Below are positions 7,089 through 14,485 of a stretch of DNA of 24,568 bases, piece after piece. Below the pieces are notes generated by a model. That model did not search any database. It was given only the letters and a program-made list of their open reading frames with translations, and was not told where the DNA came from. Position numbers and translations under genes: made by a program. Location of the stretch: contig DBWQ01000006.1 in the NCBI GenBank assembly GCA_002308995.1, forward strand, positions 92,032 to 116,599, given 5' to 3'. The DNA is from Clostridiales bacterium UBA1234. GTDB lineage: Bacteria; Bacillota; Clostridia; TANB77; UBA1234. Each line of letters opens with the position of its first letter. The first letter of the stretch is position 1.

Positions 7089-8267
7089 TTATCCTTTCCT
7101 CTCAGAAAGGAGCTGATGAATCGCTGTCCTAACAGGAACGGGGATATCTTCGTTAAATTCCACTTCGCAGTTGAATTCGAAGACATCCAGCACTTTGACG
7201 AGGGCCATGATTTTGGCCATATACTCGATGTGCATCGCGGCAAATGTCCGAAATTCTTTCCGCTTCATGTATTCTAGCTGAAGCCTATCGATATCTTCCT
7301 CTGTCGGAAGCATCTTTTTAAAGGTATCCGGATAAGTGCCGTCGCTATTAAGAAACACCTTGACCATGCGAAGACTTTCGATTTCTTCCTCTTTATGTTT
7401 TGCATGTGCTTCCAGAGTCGAAATCGACTTTTCATTCTGCTTGATTCGTGTTTGTGCCTCAATTTTCTGATTGGCCAGCTCCAAGAGTTCTCCTTGTATT
7501 TTCTTCAGCTGATCAAATAGTTCTGCCACATTACCACGAAGTTTCTCATGCTTTTCTTCGATATCGGTAAGGATCTCCTGCTCCACGAGATTGTTCGACA
7601 CAATTTCGGTAATCTGATGCCGAAGGTCCTTGACTTCGTCTTTACGTCTTTGAAGTTCCTCAAAGATAGAAGGCTGACTCTCGCTTGTGGATACCATCTC
7701 TTCCTCAGCTGACGATATCGCAGATTCAGAAGATTCTTGTTCTTTCACTGGCACCTCGTCTACAATCATGTTTTCAGCCTTCTCATTCGGGACTTGGCCT
7801 TCCGAAGGATTCCTCGTCGCAACACTTTCTTTTTCGCTTTCTAAAGAAGTAGTTTCCAATTCTACCACCTGAGTGATTGTCTCTTGAACAGGAGAAATCT
7901 CTTCTTGTGAAGCAGAAGGCACTTTGGATTCCACCGGAAAATTGGGAAGGGTATCTAACAGACGTCCTAAAAACTCTTGCGCATAAGGTGGCAGCTTCTC
8001 TGTTTCACCTTTCTTGATAATAGCACGAAGCTTTTGGCTCTTGGGGGTTTTGTTGAGAATGCGATCGTAGTTCTTAACCATTCTCTTATTCTCATCAGAA
8101 ACATACTCAGACTTTTCTATCGCTTCTTTCACGCTCTCGATGGTGGTATCAAACTCAACCACAATATCAAGCCATGACCATCCATTTTTGAGGCAATTGA
8201 TAATCTTCATTACCTCAATAGTTCTGTATTGATCATCAAAGGTCCGAACCGTAATCGTGTTTGCCAT
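7089..8267 (-). CDS. 392-aa coiled-coil protein of unknown function
   Basis: I do not recognise a family. Residues 1-110 are helical and could contain a DNA-binding or oligomerising helical domain (TIEVMKIINCLKNGW). Residues 115-200 are Ser/Glu/Pro-rich and probably disordered. Residues 200-305 form a strong coiled coil (QRRKDEVKDLRHQITEIV onwards). The C-terminal 85 residues look globular. No signal peptide or membrane segment is present. The ATG has AGGAGG 7 nt upstream and follows the previous stop by 1 nt, so it is probably coupled to the HTH-like gene. GC content and codon use differ from the core genes: at least four in-frame CGG codons (R8, R216, R336, R340). It is probably of foreign origin and may act in DNA segregation, structure or control of a mobile element. 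Confidence 0.8.
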   Translation of the reverse strand: MANTITVRTFDDQYRTIEVMKIINCLKNGWSWLDIVVEFDTTIESVKEAIEKSEYVSDENKRMVKNYDRILNKTPKSQKLRAIIKKGETEKLPPYAQEFLGRLLDTLPNFPVESKVPSASQEEISPVQETITQVVELETTSLESEKESVATRNPSEGQVPNEKAENMIVDEVPVKEQESSESAISSAEEEMVSTSESQPSIFEELQRRKDEVKDLRHQITEIVSNNLVEQEILTDIEEKHEKLRGNVAELFDQLKKIQGELLELANQKIEAQTRIKQNEKSISTLEAHAKHKEEEIESLRMVKVFLNSDGTYPDTFKKMLPTEEDIDRLQLEYMKRKEFRTFAAMHIEYMAKIMALVKVLDVFEFNCEVEFNEDIPVPVRTAIHQLLSERKG

Positions 8268-8268
8268 A

Positions 8269-8664
8269 TTATATCCTCCTCATATCCTTCGTGATGCTAA
8301 TCATCAAGTCTACTGCTTGAAGAGTATCTGTCAGCTGATTCCCTTTCAGGAATTTTTCCGCAAAGCTAAGCTTTTCACGGATACCATCGTCAAGGTTCGT
8401 CTTTTTCGTCGTCTTTTTACCCTTTTTGGTAGTATAAACCCTTAGGTTGGTTTTTCCCTTATGAGACATATCGGGGAAAAACAAAAGGCTTTGCCGTGAA
8501 ACATTCATTTTTTCGGCCGTTTCATCCAGCAAAAGGTAAACGGAAGAATCACTACAACGATAAAAATCCGCGATTTCACGCACACTCTCGAATTGGCCTC
8601 CAAACCGAACGTTCAAAAAGCCAGTTTCCAAAATCTTCAGGATGCCAGGATGCCTATGTGCCAT
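8269..8664 (-). CDS. 131-aa protein with HTH-like segment, unknown function
   Basis: Small basic protein. Residues about 26-52 (ESVREIADFYRCSDSSVYLL) look like a helix-turn-helix: an EIADFYRCS-type first helix and turn, then a putative recognition helix. The middle is Lys/Thr-rich (TTKKGKKTTKKTN). The C-terminus is helical. GTG at 8667 and ATG at 8664 are both possible starts; GGAGGAG at 8671-8677 is better spaced for the ATG, which also overlaps the TGA of the 21-codon ORF upstream. The 392-aa gene follows at 1 nt. It could be the regulator or DNA-binding partner of that gene. It contains one in-frame CGG (NVRFGG), like other accessory genes here. Confidence 0.7.
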   Translation of the reverse strand: MAHRHPGILKILETGFLNVRFGGQFESVREIADFYRCSDSSVYLLLDETAEKMNVSRQSLLFFPDMSHKGKTNLRVYTTKKGKKTTKKTNLDDGIREKLSFAEKFLKGNQLTDTLQAVDLMISITKDMRRI

Positions 8665-8729
8665 CACTTTCTCCTCCTTTTCCTGCTATCGTTAAGTTCA
8701 TTGACATAGCTGTCTCTTTGTGCCTTCAT
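8664..8729 (-). CDS. 21-codon basic leader ORF
   Basis: ATG AAG GCA CAA ... AAG TGA. The peptide starts MKAQRDSYVNELND and ends SRKRRRK. It has a ribosome site (AGAGGTGG, about 6 nt upstream), sits directly behind a consensus promoter, and its TGA overlaps the ATG of the next gene (TGATG). The arginine/lysine codons at its 3' end (AGG AAA AGG AGG AGA AAG) also form the ribosome site of the downstream gene, so translation here probably controls or feeds the next start. It may be a leader peptide rather than a functional protein. Confidence 0.5.
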   Translation of the reverse strand: MKAQRDSYVNELNDSRKRRRK

Positions 8730-8768
8730 AGTGCACCACCTCTTTTTTGTTTATTTGAGACGGGAAAG

Positions 8769-8797
8769 ATTATATCACTTGATACAAATTATGTCAA
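8769..8797 (-). promoter_or_regulatory. perfect consensus promoter of the 21/131/392-aa operon
   Basis: Minus strand TTGACA (8792-8797), 17-nt spacer, TATAAT (8769-8774): a full consensus match, so strong expression is expected unless repressed. Confidence 0.88.
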
Positions 8798-8831
8798 TCA
8801 TAATTGTAAACTTCAAAACAGATATCGTATT

Positions 8832-9969
8832 TTAGCTATTGGCTGCTAATACTAAAATTCCAACATTATCTCGATAAATCTGCTCAAATTGAGTGATAGG
8901 AAGAGGGTTTTGCCCTTCTCCTGTTTCTATGGTGTATCCTGGTAAATCAAACTCCTTGATAAAGAAATCTCTGAAACCAGCGTAGCTTTCATTATCAAGC
9001 TGGTCATCAAGCGTATAACCGCTTACTCGTGAGAACTCCTTTCCAAGAGCCTCTGCCCCTTCTGGCTTAAAGTTTAGGAAGCGCCAATAAATCACTTTTC
9101 CTTGCGTATGATACGCCAAAATCAGATCAAAATCATGGTTTAAGGTTAATTCGTATAGAGCTCTAGCCTCTGGCTCACTAAGTGGACGGTACCCCACAAA
9201 ATCTCGTGGAGCAGGTCTAATAAAACCTTGCTGAAACTTGATCTCACGAGCCTTCTCCCACTCTGCCGGAAACTGTAAGTTCAAATCTACTCCCAAGATA
9301 TTGGCTTTCCACCCATTGGGAAATGGAATATCTGGAAAGCCACTGGCAATACCTTTGGCATTCACAAATGCTCTTGAGTTTTGTGGCAATTGCCACAAAA
9401 CTAAATCGACGCCATCTGGATTTGTCATGGGTGCTATATAGATGGATGTCTTTTCAAAAAGCTCTCTGGCATTGATATTTCCTATTTTTTCATCTTTTTC
9501 ATATGCCTTCGCATAATTTTCTATAAATTTCATCATAAGCACACTGTTAATCCACTCATTGGCATGAATCGAACTACTATAAAATACTTCTTTCTCACCT
9601 GTTCCTAATCGAATCAAAGGTAAGTCCTTTCCTAGTACACTTTTGCCATAATAACCGACTTTTCAAAAAGGAATATTTTTGCAGTAAGAAACGAAGATTC
9701 ATCATCATGATGGAATACGGATAAATGATATCCGTTGGAACAATATCCCCTTGAGAACCATCTAGGTATGGCATCAGTAATTTCCAAGTATTTTCTCCCA
9801 CAATTCCATCTACCATTGTTCCAAAGGCCTTTTGAAACTTTTGCACCGCTTCTAGTGTTTTCGCACCAAATATGCCATCTACATTTCCCTCATAATAGCC
9901 CAACTTCTTTAGCACACTTTGTAGTAAAAACACGTAGGCACCACTTGCACCATAACGTAAAATTGGCAT
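8832..9969 (-). CDS. peptidoglycan-binding / M14 zinc carboxypeptidase, split by an apparent +1 frameshift
   Basis: A wall-cleaving M14 peptidase (gamma-D-glutamyl-diaminopimelate type is likely) with an N-terminal PG_binding_1 domain (about 3-70: ILRYGASG, GYYEGNVDGIFGAKT, DGIVGENTW). Zinc and catalytic residues are intact: HANEW (His, Glu), LAYHTQG (third His ligand), TIETGEG (catalytic Glu). The reading frame changes once. Frame 0 from ATG 9969 reads ...YSFLKS then CGG (9657-9655) and stops 20 codons later; skipping one base there gives ...LKS-GYYGKSVLGKDLP and the whole M14 domain to 8832 (378 aa). The CGG is the only in-frame one I find in the gene. AAGGAG lies 11 nt before the ATG, and an in-frame TGA precedes it. 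No export signal is visible, as in some spore-related homologues. It is either a pseudogene, a sequence error, or recoded (see findings). Confidence 0.8.
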
Positions 9970-10024
9970 TCACCATCACACTCCTTCTTTTCAATATATG
10001 AAACCAATAGTTGAATTAGAACTA

Positions 10025-10127
10025 CGTCAATTGGGGACACCCCTTTTTGACGTAACATAAATCACGGAATGCTCAATGGTTGAAAACTTGATTATGTTAC
10101 GTCAAAAAGGGGTGTCCCCAATTGACG
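10025..10127. repeat. 36-bp perfect inverted repeat element (REP/MITE-like)
   Basis: The arm starting CGTCAATTGGGGACACCCC (10025-10060) recurs as an exact reverse complement at 10092-10127; the 31-base centre is unrelated. GGGGACACCCC-type palindromes are known, from memory, as REP-like elements mobilised by IS200-like (RAYT) transposases in Firmicutes. No transposase is in the window. It fills most of the gap between the M14 gene and the 3D-like gene. Confidence 0.8.
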
Positions 10128-10130
10128 AAA

Positions 10131-10168
10131 AACGGCGAAAGCGCCGGCAAAGAACTTGCCAGCGCTTT
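10131..10168 (-). terminator. terminator of the 3D-like gene
   Basis: Minus strand AAAGCGCTGGCAA pairs with TTGCCGGCGCTTT (one wobble), followed by CGCCGTTTTTCG; located 11 bases past the stop codon. Confidence 0.75.
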
Positions 10169-10178
10169 CTTGAAATGC

Positions 10179-11396
10179 TTAGAACTCCATATGTACACCG
10201 TTCATTACGGTGTCCGAGAACTCGTAGTCCAGGAAGTACACCGTAATACCGTGTTCGAAGCCCACCGCCTCGTGGTGGTACAGGTGGAAAAAGTCCATCC
10301 ACAGGCCCTGTACGCCTGTGTCTTCGATGGAGCAAATCATGCCCACCCCGTTAACTTCGAGGTAGACAAGCTGCCCAAACTCAACTTCCACACCGGTCAG
10401 CCACGTGAAGTACTGCCAGTTGACTGCCAGAATGTGGTCACCAGTTCGATACTGATGACCTGAATGAGTTATCTCGTCCCACGCTCCTCCATTATACCTA
10501 GGTGCTGTCGGGCAGCACGTGGCACACGGACAGTAGTGGGTGAGGTTCTCTATCTGGAGCTTTCCCCAATAGGAGGCGTAGTAGAAGTTATCGAAATACA
10601 GAATCTTTTCCACGGTATCTTCGTGGAGGATTTCAATATTCTCAAACTCTTCGCCATTGGGAACCCTGTCATACACAGAGTTGTATTCACAGGGCTCCCG
10701 GTTCATCTCCCAAAAGGTAAAGCAAAGGCTGTTCCACCATTTGGTGAGCGTGGCAAGGACTCCTGTTTGATTCTTAGGTTCTTCCTTGGGAGCAGCTTCT
10801 TTAGTAGAAAAGACTTCTTCTTTTTTAGCAAGTTCTTCTACTACCAATTCTTCTATAGGTACTATCACCTCTTCCTTAGCTTCGCTAGCAGCTTCACTTG
10901 GATCAAACCAGTCTTCCGGTTCTTCTGGCATAACCTCCTGTGTTTCTTCCTCTATGCCCTCACTAGCAGCTTCGCTTGGGTCAAACCAGTCTTCCGGTTC
11001 TTCCGGCATAACCCCCTCTGCTTCTTCCTTGATTTCACCCGTAGCTTCGCTTGGATCAAACCAATCCTCTGGAACAACCTCCTGTGCTTCTTCTACCTTC
11101 ATATCACTTAACTTTTTTAATGCAATTACTTCAGGGGTATCGCTTTGCACTGTGATGGCTGTTCCATAAAGCTCTTGGGCTTTACTTTCTAATGCAGGAG
11201 AATCGCTCTGATAACTACCCGCATAATAAACCTCCACTTCAGATTCCTTGTTTTCACGTCCTACTCCGGCAGCCTCCACCACCGATACGCTCTTACCACG
11301 CATGGCAAATGACGTCATGAGAACGCCAAATATCACGAGCACGGCAACTAAAGCATGACGCATGTGAGACCTACGAGAGTAAACTTCGTTCCGCAT
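10179..11396 (-). CDS. membrane-anchored protein with acidic repeats and a 3D-like (RlpA/YocH-type) domain
   Basis: A 405-residue protein. An N-terminal hydrophobic segment (HALVAVLVIFGVLMTSFA, residues 14-31) acts as signal or anchor. Three acidic repeats around PEDWFDPSEA (about 110-175) follow, then a Glu/Lys-rich linker. The C-terminal domain (about 285-395) resembles the 3D domain of wall lytic enzymes: YCPCATCC, HILAVNWQYF, VYLEVNGVGMICSIEDTG, MDFFHLYHHEAVGFEHGITVYFL. Two of the three hallmark Asp are visible (EDTG, MDFF); the first is Asn (AVN where AVD is usual), so activity is doubtful. The ATG at 11396 has AGGAGG 5 nt upstream; a longer start at 11456 lacks one and lies at the predicted transcription start. 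It has its own promoter and terminator. It is GC-richer than the core genes, with CGG codons at R2 and in MNREP. Confidence 0.8.
   Translation of the reverse strand: MRNEVYSRRSHMRHALVAVLVIFGVLMTSFAMRGKSVSVVEAAGVGRENKESEVEVYYAGSYQSDSPALESKAQELYGTAITVQSDTPEVIALKKLSDMKVEEAQEVVPEDWFDPSEATGEIKEEAEGVMPEEPEDWFDPSEAASEGIEEETQEVMPEEPEDWFDPSEAASEAKEEVIVPIEELVVEELAKKEEVFSTKEAAPKEEPKNQTGVLATLTKWWNSLCFTFWEMNREPCEYNSVYDRVPNGEEFENIEILHEDTVEKILYFDNFYYASYWGKLQIENLTHYCPCATCCPTAPRYNGGAWDEITHSGHQYRTGDHILAVNWQYFTWLTGVEVEFGQLVYLEVNGVGMICSIEDTGVQGLWMDFFHLYHHEAVGFEHGITVYFLDYEFSDTVMNGVHMEF
10876..11095 (-). repeat. three tandem coding repeats (PEDWFDPSEA units)
   Basis: Three units of about 60-84 nt encode (E)PEDWFDPSEA followed by a variable acidic stretch. 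The two copies nearest the C-terminus are the most alike at DNA level, so recent duplication is likely and copy number may vary between strains. Confidence 0.8.
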
Positions 11397-11461
11397 GGGA
11401 ACCTCCTGTTTTTGCGGTACACCGCATATTTTTTCATTTTTAGGGATAACGCGCACTTTTT

Positions 11462-11490
11462 AGTTTACCATAATTTACAGATAATGTCAA
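11462..11490 (-). promoter_or_regulatory. sigma-A-type promoter of the 3D-like gene
   Basis: Minus strand TTGACA (11485-11490), 17-nt spacer, TAAACT (11462-11467). The leader of about 60 nt holds a TGCGGT/ACCGCA hairpin just before the ribosome site. Confidence 0.7.
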
Positions 11491-11509
11491 CCATATTATG
11501 TAATTTCGA

Positions 11510-12158
11510 TTAATTCTCTCCATGATAATACTCTGGAACATCTCCAATTAAAATGGTTTCTGCCACCGTAACGCTATTATCCACAAGGACATCGCTACTG
11601 GCCAAAGGAGCCACTACCCTCATATGACAAACCACATTGATATAAACACGATGCCTTGTTTGATTGATGCCCGCCGATAAAAACTCGGTTTTAAACTCTG
11701 TCATCACGGTTCCCGCTGGCATAACTCTCATTTTGATATTAGGTCCTACTCCACTTAAAAAATCATTTCCCGTAAAACTACCGAAGTGGCACATACACAT
11801 AAATCTTATCTATCTTATCATACATTTCTTGAATCTTAACTGCTATTTCGGAGGCAATCTGATTCATCTTAACAATATTCGACTTAAGCGCCACAATTTT
11901 TCCCTCTTCGTTTTTCACAAATGTTACTAAATCTTCATAAGTTAATCCATTCATCACCTCATCAATTGCACGATTTGAAATCGTAATGCCAATACTTTCT
12001 ACCTTAGCATCGCATAGCACATGTAATGTATCTTCAACCGCATCATCTAAAAAATGAATCACTAGCATCACAAGCATGATTAATATGATGATAATCCACT
12101 TAATTTTTGTCTTTCCTATTTTAAAGTGAAATCTTCTTTGAAACCCAAATCGCTCCAT
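11510..12158 (-). CDS. yunB: sporulation protein YunB, split by an apparent +1 frameshift
   Basis: YunB-family sporulation protein (mother-cell, sigma-E class in Bacillus). An N-terminal cytoplasmic stretch is followed by one membrane segment (KWIIIILIMLVMLVIHFL, about 20-37). The conserved body includes NGLTYEDLVTFVKNEEGKI and, after the shift, NIKMRVMPAGTVMTEFKTE and SAGINQTRHRVYINV, which are hallmark YunB sequences. Frame 0 reads ...YVYVPL-CGG-TAG and stops at 11778. Skipping one base at CGG (11783-11781) gives VPL-GSFTGNDF and continues to 11510 (215 aa in all), as the family requires. This CGG is the only in-frame one seen in the gene. It starts 1 nt after the sipL stop, so it is coupled to sipL. 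Pseudogene, sequence error or recoding are the options. Confidence 0.82.
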
Positions 12159-12159
12159 A

Positions 12160-13719
12160 TCACATCATAGAAGTTTCTTTCACAAATTGATACCTTGGAA
12201 TAAACAATTGCTCACCAGGATAAATCGTGTCTTCCTTTAAGTCATTCACTGCTTTGATATCATCTACCGTTGTGTGAAACGCTTTGGCAATACTCCAAAG
12301 CGAGTCTCCTCCTTTCACGTAATAAATCACTAAACTAGGAAGATTGAATCGCTCTTTTTCTACTTTCTCAACGGCATTCACAAACTTCAACGTCTTATTT
12401 TCACACTGTGACACAGAAAGACAAAGCTTAACCTCTAACTGTAATTCATTTTGACCAGCTACTTGATAATGAACCTCTTGCACTTTCATCACTAATTCAG
12501 GGGTCATTGTACTCTTAACCCCTTCCATCTTAACAACCTGCCTAAATGGCAATTCCATCTTTTTCGTTTCCATCATTTTTTTATCCAGACGAGCGTAAAG
12601 AATATCAAATTGAAGCTCTCCTTCTAAAGAAATCTTCCCTTCCAAAACATCCACACTAGTCATACTAGGTTTTACCTCTATCTCTAGAATCCTAATACGA
12701 TCTAAATCTGGGATTAACAAACTTTGAGAAATACTCATCGTTTCCACACTACTAAACACATTATCTAAAACCTTAATATCACCTTCCTTAACCATTAACT
12801 CCTGATCAATAGCATAAATATCTTTTAATAGTTCCACCTCTTGCACCTGATAAATAGAAGCAGTAAACTCCACTAACCCCTCTACCAAAAAGGAAGTCGC
12901 CTTCATCTCTTGATAAATCGGTTTCACCGAAAAGCTTTGCACTTTACTAGAAAGAAGAATCTGTTTTTGATCATCTAAGCCATCCACATCCATAAACCCC
13001 ATCACAGGAATTCTTGTCTCAAAACTTTGAATCGCAGAGTTCTCATCATCCCCCACATAAACAATCGTAACAACTGCCTCCGCTTTTGTTAAAACTTTAT
13101 TGTAACTTGCTTTCACATCACTTCCGACTAATCGAATACTCGCTTTTAAAATTTCCCCCATCGGGCTACCATTATCTATCAAAACCGTTTCATTCAATGT
13201 AGCCACATCTGTTTTCTGCATCAATAACGTATTCAGCATTTCAGATTCCTTCTTCAATTCAAAATGAGAATCCGAAGTCACCCCACTCATCACATCAAAG
13301 CAAAGCGCATTCAACACTTTCATATGAAGAAAAGCATTCACCTTAATACTAACCTTACGGTTACTCAAAACTTTAGTATCAACAGAAGAAACCGTACAGT
13401 CCAAATCAATCATAGAAGCATCACCAACACCAGGCGCCTCCAAATATTCGGTAAAACGAAGCGGATACATAATGGACCTCGTAGCCCCCTCTTCATCCTC
13501 TGCCAAATACACAAAATAAACATCCATCACACCCTCAACCTTCACGCGATTGTCCACAATCTCCTTGCCAGAAATAAACCCATCTGCAAAAACATGAACC
13601 ACATTCAAAATATCCGGTTTAATATCCGGAACATTCACCTCCCCCTCAACCACAAAACGTTTCTTATCCTCACACACCAATTGACAAGCATTCAAAGAAT
13701 TCTTAATCATCTCAATCAT
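12160..13719 (-). CDS. sipL: SipL-like spore coat morphogenesis protein (DUF3794 repeats, LysM)
   Basis: A 519-residue protein with repeated DUF3794/SPOCS regions, each with a PDI-type start or related strand pattern (VEGEVNVPDIKPDILNVV near the N-terminus; LLIPDLDRIRILEIEVKP near 350), and a C-terminal LysM (about 470-515: YYVKGGDSLWSIAKAFHTTV ... YPGEQLFIP). SipL in Clostridioides difficile binds SpoIVA through LysM and directs spore coat assembly; the same role is inferred here. The ATG at 13719 lies 9 nt from AAGGAGG; a TTG at 13725 is too close. yunB follows at 1 nt, forming a sporulation operon. A poor sigma-E-like promoter (GAATATT ... CATATGGT) can be drawn about 40-65 nt upstream, which I do not trust. 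Confidence 0.85.
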   Translation of the reverse strand: MIEMIKNSLNACQLVCEDKKRFVVEGEVNVPDIKPDILNVVHVFADGFISGKEIVDNRVKVEGVMDVYFVYLAEDEEGATRSIMYPLRFTEYLEAPGVGDASMIDLDCTVSSVDTKVLSNRKVSIKVNAFLHMKVLNALCFDVMSGVTSDSHFELKKESEMLNTLLMQKTDVATLNETVLIDNGSPMGEILKASIRLVGSDVKASYNKVLTKAEAVVTIVYVGDDENSAIQSFETRIPVMGFMDVDGLDDQKQILLSSKVQSFSVKPIYQEMKATSFLVEGLVEFTASIYQVQEVELLKDIYAIDQELMVKEGDIKVLDNVFSSVETMSISQSLLIPDLDRIRILEIEVKPSMTSVDVLEGKISLEGELQFDILYARLDKKMMETKKMELPFRQVVKMEGVKSTMTPELVMKVQEVHYQVAGQNELQLEVKLCLSVSQCENKTLKFVNAVEKVEKERFNLPSLVIYYVKGGDSLWSIAKAFHTTVDDIKAVNDLKEDTIYPGEQLFIPRYQFVKETSMM

Positions 13720-13820
13720 AGCCAAAAACCTCCTTCAACAATAATTCATACAATAAAACCATATGCAAAAAGGAAAAAAATATTCTTCTAATTAAGTAGC
13801 CGGCCAAGAGCGACCAAGGG

Positions 13821-13917
13821 CGACCAAGAGGGACGCTGGATTTTGGCCGCAACTCATTTTTAAAAGCATTCTCGCGCAAGGATTTCCAGACACACTTAGC
13901 GACCAAAAGGGACAGAC
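13821..13917 (+). repeat. 97-bp dispersed repeat, copy 1
   Basis: Shares GACCAAGAGGGACGCTGG near its start and CACACTTAGCGACCAAAAGG near its end with copy 2 at 16385-16481, which is in the opposite orientation and of equal length. The left flank repeats GACCAAG/GGCCAAG three times. Together the copies flank veg and the serpin gene. It occupies much of the 300-base gap between sipL and veg. It is probably a REP-like element, since GGGACAGAC-type ends are typical of these. Confidence 0.75.
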
Positions 13918-13946
13918 GTTGTTTATGTAACGTCTGCCCCTTTTTT
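13907..13946 (+). terminator. terminator-like hairpin at the end of repeat copy 1
   Basis: AAGGGACAGACGTT pairs with AACGTCTGCCCCTT (one mismatch), followed by TTTTTT on the plus strand. No plus-strand gene lies upstream, so it is probably part of the repeat rather than a working terminator. Confidence 0.4.
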
Positions 13947-14001
13947 AGTCATTCAATAAAATATTTTTGAACCACCGGTATAACTGGTGATTTTCATTAA
14001 A

Positions 14002-14035
14002 GCAAAAAAAAGATGGTAACTTAAGTTACCATCTT
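14002..14035 (-). terminator. terminator of veg
   Basis: A 26-bp perfect palindrome (14010-14035; AAGATGGTAAC / GTTACCATCTT) followed on the minus strand by eight T. It overlaps the first two bases of the veg stop codon. Confidence 0.9.
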
Positions 14036-14318
14036 ACATCTTTACCTCTGGGTTCATTGTATTTAAAATCGAATCATAGCCACCGTTTGCATTAATACCA
14101 AGTTCAACTGTTTTGGTTAATACATCGGTGTAAGTGTAAGTAACGTTTCTTTGGGTATCATCCATCTTAACTACAAAAATATTTGGATAAGTGTTTAATA
14201 AAGTACCTTCTTTTTCGAATGATTTATTTCTGCCAAGGCTACCACGTAGAAGAACTTTTTGTCCAACACATTCTTCAATATTTTTTCTAACCTCACTTAA
14301 GTTGCTCTTTTCTATCAC
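14034..14318 (-). CDS. veg: Veg family protein
   Basis: A 94-residue member of the Veg family, small SH3/Sm-like proteins that in Bacillus stimulate biofilm formation. Matching elements are EVRKNIEECVGQKVLLRGSL, GRNKSFEKEGTLLNTYPNIF and TYTYTDVLTKTVEL. The GTG at 14318 was chosen because AAGAGGGGTGG lies just upstream and the promoter (14355-14383) sits outside it; the longer reading to 14429 would include the promoter. It is monocistronic with a strong palindromic terminator. Confidence 0.92.
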   Translation of the reverse strand: MIEKSNLSEVRKNIEECVGQKVLLRGSLGRNKSFEKEGTLLNTYPNIFVVKMDDTQRNVTYTYTDVLTKTVELGINANGGYDSILNTMNPEVKM

Positions 14319-14354
14319 ACAAACCACCCCTCTTAATCTTCTGTGTTTGAAAAC

Positions 14355-14383
14355 AGTATAGCATACAAATCGAATTTTGTCAA
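14355..14383 (-). promoter_or_regulatory. consensus sigma-A promoter of veg
   Basis: Minus strand TTGACA (14378-14383), 17-nt spacer, TATACT (14355-14360). The veg promoter of Bacillus is also one of the strongest known vegetative promoters. Confidence 0.85.
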
Positions 14384-14485
14384 AGGAATATCTATCCTTT
14401 TTATCCTTAGAGCGCCAATGGTTTGCCAAAATGCTTATGTAAAGAATACATAATAGAAAATTTTATGAAAATAGATTATTATCAA

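Noticed and set aside
7040..7243. Alternative frame at the 3' end of the 392-aa gene, reachable by a +1 shift at its CGG (R336)
   Set aside because: The alternative reads Trp/Ser/Phe-rich and unlike a protein, while frame 0 keeps a balanced composition to its own stop, so the CGG rule is not supported here.
10464..11169. Plus-strand open frames opposite the acidic-repeat gene
   Set aside because: They are complements of the repeat-rich 405-aa gene, with low-complexity Ser/Phe-rich products and no ribosome site.
13747..13754. CATACAAT on the plus strand, matching a sigma-E -10 box
   Set aside because: No ATA-type -35 at the right distance and no plus-strand gene downstream; likely chance in AT-rich DNA.
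13264..13791. 175-codon plus-strand frame opposite sipL
   Set aside because: His/Asn/Ile-rich product opposite a well-supported gene; no family match and no usable ribosome site.
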